From Ophiobolus disseminans (lineage: Eukaryota; Ascomycota; Dothideomycetes; Pleosporales; Phaeosphaeriaceae), in the NCBI GenBank assembly GCA_010093685.1, contig MU006218.1:1423637-1487636 (forward strand): DNA of 64,000 nt, read 5' to 3'. Positions 55,285 to 64,000 of the stretch are shown piece by piece. The notes below the pieces were generated by a model. The model did no database searches and was not told where the DNA came from. It saw only the letters and a list, made by a program, of their open reading frames with translations. Every line of letters starts with the position of its first letter. Positions within the stretch are counted from its first letter, which is position 1. Both the position numbers and the translations under genes were made by a program.

Positions 55285-56702
55285 TTAGTTGTACTGCATG
55301 TACGTGGCGGTGGAGTTGAACTTCAAGTTGCCCTTGATGACCTTGTCGACGGCGGCCAGGAAATCCTTCTCGGTTGCGACCTTTCTCCTCGCGCGTATGG
55401 CGAACATGCCTGCCTCTGTGGCTACACTCCTCAGCTCGGCACCGGTGCTGTTGGGGCACAGACGCGAGATAAGCTCCCAACGGATATCACGCTCTACACT
55501 CATGCTCTTGGCGTGGATGCGGAGAATATTAGCGCGGCCCTCCATGTCGGGGAGCGAGAACTCGATTTTTCGGTCGATACGGCCGGGACGCATGAGTGCT
55601 GGGTCGAGTGTTGAAGGCCTGTTTGTGGCGAACATGACCTTGATGTTTCCACGTGCGTCGAAGCCGTCGAGCTGTGTGATCAACTCCAACATAGTTCGCT
55701 GCACCTCATTGTCACCTCCCGCGCCGTCATCGAAACGTGCTCCACCGACGGCATCGATTTCGTCGAAGAAGATGATACAGGCCTTCTTTGTCCGCGCCAT
55801 CTCGAATAGTTCTCGAACCATGCGTGCTCCCTCTCCGACGTACTTCTGGACGAGTTCTGAGCCGATGACACGGATGAAGGTTGCGTCTGTCCTGTTGGCG
55901 ACGGCTCGGGCGCAAAGCGTCTTGCCGGTTCCTGGTGGCCCATAGAGCAGGGCACCCTTTGGTGGATCGATACCGAGGTTGACAAAGCGCTCTGGCGATA
56001 GCAGCGGCATCTCGACGACCTCTCGTAGCTTCTCGATCTGCTCTTTGCAGCCTCCAACGTCTCCGTATGTGACATCAGGCTTGTCCTCGACCGTCATCAT
56101 CGTGACCGAGGGATCGATCTTGGGTGGTAGAGGGAGCAGAATCTGGTACTTGTTGCGGTCGACGCCCACCCGCATGCCCTCCTCGATATCTGTGGGCGAG
56201 ACGCGCTCTCCGAGGTTGACGACGAACTTTGCGATCTGCTTGACGTTGATGACATATTTGCTCTTCTCCGAGTCCTTCTCGTCCTGTATTATCTTGGTGC
56301 ATCGTGCGACTTGGAGGGGCTGCTCTTCTTGCATTCGTTGCCGGTCGGCGGCGATGTCCCAGAGATGTGGTGGTGCGAGACCGGTATCTGATTCCTGTTG
56401 CATGTGAGTGTCTGGTGCATTGAGCCGGTTTCGGAGTGCTTACCTTGACGCCAATCTTCTCGTTTATTGTCTGCTGCTTGTCTTTGATCTCCTTCTCGAG
56501 CTTCTTCAGCTCCGCGCCGTAGGGTGCTGCGCCATACGTCTTGAGCACTTGAATGTCTCTGTCACATGGTCAGCTACTGCCGGCGCCTGGCTTGTCTGTG
56601 TGCTTACTCATCGGTAAGAGGTGTGATTTTCTTCTCCTCGACCTCGTCGTCGGCGAAGTTCTTCTGGTACTTCTCCCAGCTCTGGCCCGTTGCGGAGGGC
56701 AT
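55285..56702 (-). CDS. rpt1: 26S proteasome regulatory ATPase RPT1
   Basis: One of six AAA+ ATPases in the base of the 19S cap that unfold substrates and push them into the 20S core. Exons 56608-56702, 56444-56558 and 55285-56394 give 439 residues. Start MPSATGQSWEKYQKNFADDE; then coiled coil (ELKKLEKEIKDKQQTINEK), the OB domain (YVINVKQIAKFVVNLGERV), and the AAA+ module with Walker A GPPGTGKT (about 222-229), Walker B IIFFDEID (about 277-284), pore loop KYVGEGAR and arginine-finger RPGRIDRKIEF. It ends STATYMQYN, the RPT1-type C-terminus without a full HbYX motif. It diverges from CCT4, another protein-quality gene, over 318 bp. Confidence 0.96.
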
Positions 56703-57020
56703 GTTCGCGGTGGAGGCTGCGGCAGTCGGAGTTAAGAGCTGAGTGTACGCGGTGATTGTATGTGGAGATGTGTGCGGGTTGCCGAGGTAGTAGCTGTGTC
56801 CAGATGTGATGGCGGAGGCGAGCGAGGGTGCGGAGGTGAAGGTGGTTGTTTGGTAATGGCCGGCAGGTGTGACATGGAAGGCGACGCGGAGCTTCGGCGG
56901 TTCGACAGCCTTGGCAAATCGCGCCCGCAAATTAATTCACGACGCGAAAGCTCCAAACAGACCCCGCAACAGCACCCACGATACCCCTCATTCCGACTCT
57001 GAATTCTCGCATAGATCAAG
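56703..57020. promoter_or_regulatory. Shared divergent promoter, RPT1 / CCT4
   Basis: Only 318 bp separate the two start codons, so promoters and leaders overlap or abut. The sequence cttggcaaa at 56910-56918 contains TGGCAAA, the last seven bases of the yeast proteasome-associated control element (GGTGGCAAA); the first two bases differ. Confidence 0.55.
56910..56918 (+). promoter_or_regulatory. PACE-like site candidate
   Basis: Seven of nine positions match the Rpn4-bound PACE consensus. A seven-base match may be chance, and whether this fungus uses an Rpn4-type factor with this site is unknown. Confidence 0.25.
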
Positions 57021-58822
57021 ATGGCAGCACAAATATCAACCGGTGGCGGAGGAAATGCTGCCTTCAAGGTTCGAAGCGCCCGCTCGGAGCTCTGAAAACA
57101 TGGATTGACGCAGGCTGCAGGACAAGGAGAAGCCGCGAGCTGTTCGTAGCGCCAATATCATTGCTGCAAGAGGTACAATACAATCATAAAACTACAAAGG
57201 AGCTGCCGCTAACTCGAAGTGAACAGCCGTGGCCGATGCGATCAGAACTGTATGTCACACCATGCAAGACAGCGCAGCTCATGACTAACGTGATTCAAGT
57301 CTCTGGGACCAAAAGGCATGGACAAAATGGTACGCTCCAAACCACATGTTTAGTGAGAGTATGGACTGACACACTGCAGATCCAAACTGGCAGAGGCGAG
57401 ACCATTATCACCAACGACGGAGCCACCATGTTGAAGCAGATGAGCGTTATGCACCCTTCCGCAAAGATGCTTGTCGACCTCGCACACGCACAAGATATTG
57501 AAGCTGGAGATGGCACGACATCGGTTGTGGTCATTGCTGGAAGTCTGCTAGGAGCCGCTGAGCGGTTACTGGGCAAGGGCATCCACCCGACCGTCATATC
57601 AGAGGCCTTCCAACGGGCGGCACAAGAAGCGATAACCATTCTTGAGGGCATGGCCATTCCCATCAACCTTGCCGACAGACAGACCCTCCTCAAGACTGCA
57701 ACGACCGCACTGTCATCCAAGATTGTCGCGCAAGAACCGAAGCTGCCCATCATGGCTGTAGACTCAGTACTGAAGGTCATCGACCCCAAGACTGCGGACA
57801 ACGTCGACCTCAAGAACATCCGTATGATCAAGAAGCAGGGCGGTACCATTGAGGACAGCGAGATGATTGACGGACTGGTGCTCAACCAGCCTGTGGTCAA
57901 GAGCGCAGGAGGGCCCACAATGAAGGAGAAGGCACGGATAGGTCTGATTCAGTTCCAGCTCAGTCCGCCAAAGCCGGATATGGAGAACCAGATCGTGGTG
58001 AACGACTACAGACAAATGGACAAGATCCTGAAAGAGGAGCGAACATATCTGCTTAACATGGTCAAGAAGATCCAGAAGGCAAAGTGCAACGTTATCTTCA
58101 TCCAAAAGTCCATCTTACGAGACGCCGTAAATGACCTTAGTCTGCATTTCCTCTCCAAGCTCAAGATCCTGGTCATCAAGGATATTGAGCGCGACGAGAT
58201 TGAGTTCATCTGCAAGAGCACCGGCTGCAAACCCATCGCCGACATTGATTCCTTCACAGAAGATAAGCTCGGCTCAGCGGACCTCGTCGAGGAAGTCCAA
58301 GCCTCCGGTGCACGGTACGTCAAGATTTCGGGCGTCAAGTCCGTCGTCAACACCGTCTCCATTGTCTGCCGCGGCGCCAACACCCTCATCCTTGACGAAA
58401 CCGAGCGCTCTCTGCACGACGCACACTGCGCCATCCGGTCATTAGTCAAGAAGAAGGCCCTCCTTGCCGGTGGGGGCGCCCCAGAGATCGAAATCGCACA
58501 CCAGCTCTCCCTCCGCGCCCGAGAACTCTCCGGCACAGAGAGCATCTGCTGGAAAGCGTTTGCGGATGCGATGGAAGTCATCCCCACCACTCTGGCCGAA
58601 AATGCCGGTCTCAACAGCATCAAGGTCGTCACGGAGCTAAGGCACAGGCACGCGCAGGAGCAGCGAAACGCGGGTATTAGCATCAAGAGCGGGGGTGTCA
58701 AGAACGACATTGCAGAGGAGAACGTGCTGCAGCCACTGCTCGTCAGCACCAGCGCTATCGAACTGGCAGCCGAGACAGTCAAGATGATTCTGCGTATCGA
58801 CGACATTGCGCTGTCGAGGTAA
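57021..58822 (+). CDS. cct4: Chaperonin TRiC/CCT subunit delta (CCT4)
   Basis: Subunit of the cytosolic chaperonin that folds actin and tubulin. Five exons (57021-57068, 57121-57172, 57227-57249, 57300-57329, 57380-58822) give 531 residues; exons 3 and 4 are 23 and 30 nt. Splicing yields [45 protein letters not shown] in one frame. Intron 1 uses a gttcga donor, unlike the gtaagt/gtacgc types elsewhere. The ATPase motifs are NDGATMLKQM and GDGTTSVVV (about residue 94); the apical domain has DKILKEERTYLLNMVKKIQKAKCNV and ERDEIEFICKSTGCKP; the C-terminus LAAETVKMILRIDDIALSR is that of CCT4. An Asp at the end of VKMILRIDD is the usual catalytic region. Confidence 0.96.
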
Positions 58823-61800
58823 AGCGGAGGAGCGTCATGCGTGAGAGCAGAGCAGAGCAGAGCAGAGCATGCAGATTAGCTCAATATCGGAGAAACTAAA
58901 ATACCACAAATAATGAAGAAGCTATTGAAGCGGCCAAAACGTACCTCTTTTGCTCACCCGCACTAACGCATGTGACGAGTGAAAGCATATGTAGCTGCGA
59001 ATAGCTCGCTCGCTCCTTCTTTCCTGCGAACGCTTGGGGGCCGCTCAAGCGAGTGTGTAGTGACGTGAAATGTTGTGCATCCAACGCATAATGTTTCAAT
59101 TTCCACATCCTTGTCCTGGGTTCGAACTGACACGTGCAGCTGCAGAAGCGAAGCGAGCGTCCTCTATACATCTGCGCCGAAACGCTGGTTTGGCATATAC
59201 TCATCCGGACTACATATCCGAAAGCAGCGATGAATCAGGGAATGGTATTGGTGGTCTGTGGTGAAAGTGTGAAGTGTTGAGTATACAACTAGGTGTTTGT
59301 GGGATTCCGCGTATACACTGCAGGGTATGTCTTCGTTTAGCCCTACCTTACCCGCACATGTTCCACGTTCGTCCGAAGAATTACAGACAAGGTAGTAGTA
59401 CGGTAAATTTAATTTCCGAGGCTGACGTGTGATGGGAACAGGATGTTGCGTTGAAGGCATGAACGACTTGTCGAATGTGGTGAGGTAGTGCGAAGAGGGG
59501 ATGGGTGCGTGGGGAAGAGGTATGCAGAACGGGAGTATGGAGATGGGGTATATGTGAAGCGAGGAGAAGCGAGTATACGTCGGGAAGCTGGGGGTACAGC
59601 ACGTCTGTGGAGGATTCGTGGGTGGGGAGGTAGCTCTCGTTGCCATGCATTTGTTATTTTGATGACTTGGTACTTGGTGGAAGTACATTCTCTAGACTCT
59701 CTACTTCATGTCAGCAGCTCGAAGACGCTGGAACTTGCAGTAAGCTGGACTTTCTTGCGGTGCTGAGAACTCCTGCATCGTGCAGATGCAACTTGTTCAC
59801 ACCAGTGGCGACGTGCAGCCCTCTTTCAGCCGTGCTGCTTGATTAGAGCGACATGCAGTGTTCTAATGCAGACAATCGAGTCAACACATGTGTGCTGCTT
59901 GTATATCAAATGCGAGGGGATATCTCGACGTGGGGTAGTGTGAGAAGTCGTTCCATCCGCGGAATAGTCCAAACATGCGCGAGTGAATATGTCGACAGGA
60001 GTATTCGGCATGTCCTGAGGGATGCACACTTGCAGTACAACGTTCCTAGTAAGCTTGCTTATTTGCCCGTAGTGTCCTCTTCTGGTCTGAAATGTCGTAC
60101 CTTATCGCAACCCTAATCACCATCTCAAACACTCATACATCCTCACAACCTCCGCCCCTCGACCCCAATTTACACGTCTAGAGACGCTCGTTCCCACCGG
60201 TGAAGCTCCACAGCGACCCAGGATAGTTCACTGCGGCAAATCTTCTCATCGTGGTACACTAGTCTCCACTGCCGTAGCTGGTACGCTACGTTTCACGATA
60301 TCGACCGTCGATTTCGCCTTCCGCGCGTGCAGGAAGCCGCTGAGAAAAGTTCTGTCGTAGCCACGTGCGCGGTAAGACATCTTCAGTTTGATTGTAGATC
60401 GTTCTAGACATGGAGGTGTATGGCGCACTAAACGATGGCGACCCAGTGGTTTGAGTGCTGGAGCGTTCCATCAGCGCAGCTTGGTATGTCAAGTCGGCAG
60501 AATAAACTGTATGGTCTTATCGTCATCGCTACTTCTTTTACTGGCTTAAACATGCCGTGTCCGCAGTAGTTGACGCGTGTTGATCAATCAGGCATCCGGA
60601 CTATTCGCCGATCATCCGCGTGGGGTGTAGTACACCTGACCGTTAGTGTACTCGAGCTAGACGCTGCTGTGGCATGATATTGACAGTAGTTGCGTTCTGA
60701 CTCGTCATCAAGGTGATGCGATTATTCTTTTCCCTACTCATGTAGTGTGTCTTGCGAGTCTCAGATCTGTGCTTCAATGTTGTGACGGTACGTACGCAGC
60801 CCGTTAGCACCCCGCACGACTCGAGCATATCGACTGCCGTGACATGTTTATTCGAAGCTAACCACCACTTGTCGAGTAGTACTGCAGCCATGGTGCATGA
60901 CGGGGACGGAAGAAAGAAAGAAAACCCTGCAATATGTCATGCAGTATGCGTCCGGTAGAAACGGTGGCGCTGGAAACAACCAAATCCGTGGCGCAACAAT
61001 GACATGCCGCCGTTTCAGGAAACACGTCGAGCACATTCTGTGACATCTGCACAGAATGGGCGAAAATGTCTTGGCGGGGTGGTAATTTGTAGATTGTCAT
61101 GCAGGTCCTGGTCAATAGTTGTGCCCAGACATCACAGGTTGAAGTGAGACCCAGCACATGATTTCCGCCGAGTAAAATGGAGTAGAGCCACGTTGCTGGC
61201 AACAGAACTGAACTGTTCCTGACGGTTGTGGCGGTCTTTGTTGACAAGATGGCAAGGGGATCCCTGACTCTTCGACTGACTCGTTCAGACTACTCAGGAT
61301 ACAGCGAATGTAGTCAATGCTAACCAAATTTAGTCGTCTACTCCTCAAGGATCAGGGAAAGACCCAGTGTACTTCCGGTACCATCAGTTCCGACTGGGTT
61401 CAGTATCAGATTTGTAGCCAAGGATGACCCCAAGCCATTGTAGAACGTCAATGACTCGAGCTATCTTCCTAGCTAGGTCCGGCGACTTGAACACAGTCAC
61501 CAATGAATTGCCAATATTTGCTGACTCTGGGGTGGCTTGAAACGATGCAAGTAGGCATGAAGGTGAAGATCTTACTATGACAGACATGTCTTACGACTTT
61601 CCATTAACGTTGGGGGGTATCAATCTCTCGTTATGTCGCTAAGCCGAAAAAGAAGTGGCTGGAAATGAAGGAAACGCCTCGTTCATGCATGATGATCGTA
61701 CATTGTCGTAGCCGTCGCTGGTGGCCTGACATCAGGAAACGCCCGCTGAAATGCAGCAGCAAGGGCCGAAGAGAGAAACAAAAGAAAGTAGTGTGGCAGA

Positions 61801-61952
61801 AGTGGAAAAAGTAAGAAGCTCATGGTCGCTAGTCGTGCAGTGCCCAATTCGGCCCGTCGAACATTTCATCGGCGCTTTTAACTGGAAGAAAAAGGTTTGG
61901 TCTGAGTAGATCGCAGTGCCGTATGCTCTTCGAGTCGCGCAGACTGCCTGCA
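58823..61952. other. 3.1-kb region without a recognisable gene
   Basis: Lies between CCT4 (plus) and the minus-strand gene at 61953, so it should hold only two 3' flanks. The longest AUG-started frame, 59164-59688 minus (174 codons), is Pro/His/Ser-rich with no domain. Other frames start at non-AUG codons or are short. I found no transposon ends or tRNA by eye; a non-coding RNA or a fast-evolving multi-exon gene cannot be excluded. Confidence 0.4.
58845..58869. repeat. (GAGCA)5 short tandem repeat in the CCT4 3' region
   Basis: Five perfect copies, 23 bp after the CCT4 stop codon, so probably within its 3' UTR. Confidence 0.9.
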
Positions 61953-63563
61953 TCATCGGCCCTTTAGGCTAGCTCGCTTCAGCATGCGCGTAACGAGGTT
62001 ACCACGAGGTTTGGGCTTAATGTAGAATGCGCCCTTGGTGCCAGTCATATCGTCCGTCAATACAAGGTCCTCCAGAGCCAGAGGGTCATGCTTGGGAGCC
62101 TTTGGACTTGAGGGCTGCCAACCGTACAGCTGGTCATCATTCGCGCGTAGATCCGGACGAGTCAGGGTCATCCGCAGCGTCATCTCGCGGTTGACGTTGC
62201 CCTTCTGTTGGGTTGGAGACGGTGCCGAAGATTCGTCCGTGGAAAGCTTTGAGTGCGATATCTGGCGTGAATGCAAACGGAAGGAATGGCCGATGCTTGA
62301 TGGCGTCGTGGGTGATTCCATGTCTGCAACCGAGTCTTCATCAGACTCTAGGCCTTGATTGTCGCTGCTATGATCCTCGAAAAACGATAGTTTGCCGTCG
62401 CGCAGGAACGTCTGCATGTCGCGACTGAACTTGCGAGAATGGCTGGCGATGGGCGGCAGCTGGTAATGAGGGGTGACGGTGTCGTTGCCTGATGTGGACG
62501 GGAAGCCAAACTCGATCGCCTCGTCAAACTTCTGCGGAGAGGCGAGGTACGTGCGCAGCTTCTTTCTCGCTTCTGGGTCTCGGTAGTGCGTGGCCTCAGG
62601 ATCGAACACTGGAGGGGTGGGTGTCTGTAGAGATCTTCGCCCGGACAACGACGACGAGTGGTGTCGCTGGTGAGTTGGTGCAGGTGCAATGGCGAAGCCT
62701 GAGGGATTTCCCATGATCACCGCGGACGATGACGAATAGTGCATAGATGAAGTCGTGAGAGACATGGTCCGTCTGACATCAGGCCTACGGCTCGATCTCC
62801 TCGAAACGGGTGGACTCATGGCGTCGAGGTAGAGTAAGCTGCTGTCGGTGTCTCCTTCCTTCTCTTGCATAGACAGATTGAATGATTCTTGGCGCGGGCT
62901 CACCGACGAGACGTCTGACAATGATCGTGTGCGTAGGAGGTTCTGTTCGGAGGTGCTGTTGGGGTCCTTCTTGAAGCCGAACTGGAAGTCGCTAAAGCGT
63001 TGTTGTGCTCGCTCAAAGGTGTGGTCGCAGGGAAGGAACGCCTGTTCGCACTTGCCGAGTAGCGCCTCCTGTTCCTCGCGCGAGTAGTACAGCTTGCGCA
63101 ATTTGTCAGGTAAGGAAAGGAAAAACTCGACTTCGGCCTGGGAGATGTCGAGGCCTGACAGCACGTCCTCTGTCTTAGGCGAGCGGCGTTGGGATCCCAA
63201 GGTTAATGAGGGGCGGAAGGGGATCGATGAACTGCGGGAGGAGAGCGAGCGTCCAGAAGCATGTTGGCCGTCAAGCGAGTCTTGTTGTTGTCGGATCTGC
63301 AACTTTTCTAATGAGGAAAAGAACTTTCTCCTGCATGGACAATCAGCATAAAATGTACACCTGGGCGACTCCTGCAGCCAGTGCGATAGATGCGGTGTGT
63401 GATAGGGGTGCATCCATCATCCATCGCCTGCATAACTATTGGAAACCACCCCACCATGAGCTGGTACCTTGCAGATGGGCTCGACTCACTGGACTTGATG
63501 GGGCAAGGCGTCAAAATCCGACTGCTGTAGCGGCGGAACAATCGATTTCGCCTTTTTCCTCAT
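61953..63563 (-). CDS. Conserved fungal protein of unknown function (Ser-rich, mostly disordered)
   Basis: Exons 63490-63563 and 61953-63330 give 483 residues. The intron (159 nt, gtgagt donor, tgctgat branch site, gcag acceptor) removes the stretch that would otherwise give an in-frame AUG at 63413; splicing joins MRKKAKSIVPPLQQSDFDAL to the segment beginning RKFFSSLEKLQIRQQQ. I prefer this start because its AUG has a good context (agccATGa) and the joined sequence reads as one amphipathic block. A helical region (SQAEVEFFLSLPDKLRKLYYSREEQEALL) and a second ordered block (DPEARKKLRTYLASPQKFDEAIEFGFPS) are separated by Ser/Arg-rich linkers with many RxxS sites, likely phosphorylated. The C-terminus is basic (RGNLVTRMLKRASLKGR) and could bind membrane or nucleic acid. 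No enzyme motif seen. Confidence 0.75.
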
Positions 63564-64000
63564 GGCTGTGGTTCGACGGCAGAAAGCGGTTCTGGCGTGA
63601 CTGAGATAGCCAGGGCTGCAGCATAGGTAGCGTCTGCGACGAAAATGACGCCTCGGCCAAGAGGTGCATCCAATGTAGATTTTAAGCTGCGTTGCGCGTG
63701 CTTTTTGGTGATCGTCCGGAGCGATCGATCCGCCGGCGGCAGTGGGCACGAAGGGTTGAAGAAGCAAAGGATTTGAATTGCAAGCCAGCAGCGGCGAGAC
63801 GGCTGTAACAGAAACACTGCGATGGCTTAGGCGCAAGCATACGACAACACGCACTTAGGGCGGCTGCATATTCGTACGGGAGCCCACAGCTGCAGCTAAC
63901 GCGCCGCCAGAGACGCGACCTTCACTCCTCATCCTCACATACGGGCCCTAGCGAGTGCCAGTAGTGGCTCCGCACCCGAGAGTCAGTCAACGCCACACGC
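63564..64000. promoter_or_regulatory. Upstream region of the 61953-63563 gene, to window end
   Basis: 437 bp with no supported gene. A minus-strand frame (63486-63854) is the upstream extension of exon 1 of that gene and starts at an AUG at 63854, but the intervening sequence does not look coding. Confidence 0.45.

Noticed and set aside
59110..59135. tRNA T-loop-like gggttcgaact
   Set aside because: The bases on either side cannot form a T stem and no matching acceptor or anticodon arms are present.
59164..59688. 174-codon AUG-started minus-strand frame
   Set aside because: Low-complexity Pro/His/Ser composition, no domain, no supporting splice or context signal.
1..64000. CRISPR arrays, bacterial operons, riboswitches
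   Set aside because: The sequence is fungal nuclear DNA with spliceosomal introns; no repeat-spacer array was seen.

Overview
The window is nuclear DNA of a filamentous ascomycete, most likely a dothideomycete of the Pleosporales type. Genes carry short introns of about 45-100 nt with GT(A/G)AGT-like donors, CTAAC/CTGAC branch sites and CAG/TAG acceptors, and the protein set is that of a Pezizomycotina fungus. Because introns break the reading frames, most gene models below were assembled by hand from exon pieces. Every splice junction quoted keeps frame, and the exon lengths of each intact model sum to a multiple of three.

Left part (1-19.3 kb), mostly housekeeping: kinesin-3 (cut by the window edge) diverges from the tRNA methyltransferase TRM5. 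Then come a small GPI-anchored surface protein, a phosphate/glycerophosphodiester-type MFS transporter, a large single-pass membrane protein of unknown function, a GT34 mannosyltransferase (MNN10-like), and a tail-anchored protein with an N-terminal WxxI motif laid out like a mitophagy receptor.

Middle part (19.7-42.6 kb), accessory-looking: a broken cytochrome P450, an intact Tc1/mariner element with TA target duplication, a HET-domain gene, RAD17, a 2,047-residue coiled-coil protein spread over four exons, a thiolase-like protein (TLP1 type), a 187-bp MITE-like inverted-repeat element, a broken secreted alkaline phosphatase, and a small cysteine-containing secreted protein that could be an effector.

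Right part (42.9-64 kb), conserved core: PMT4 and a YEA4-type UDP-GlcNAc transporter (protein glycosylation and wall building), the PP2A B-subunit CDC55 diverging from ribosomal protein L3, succinate dehydrogenase flavoprotein SDH1, then proteasome ATPase RPT1 diverging from chaperonin subunit CCT4 over a shared 318-bp promoter. After a 3.1-kb stretch without a recognisable gene comes a conserved fungal protein of unknown role.

The observations I would follow first are the putative selective-autophagy receptor (17951-19286), the two decayed enzymes that flank the transposon/HET region, the MITE-like element, the secreted 109-residue protein, and the charged-helix minisatellite in the giant coiled-coil gene.
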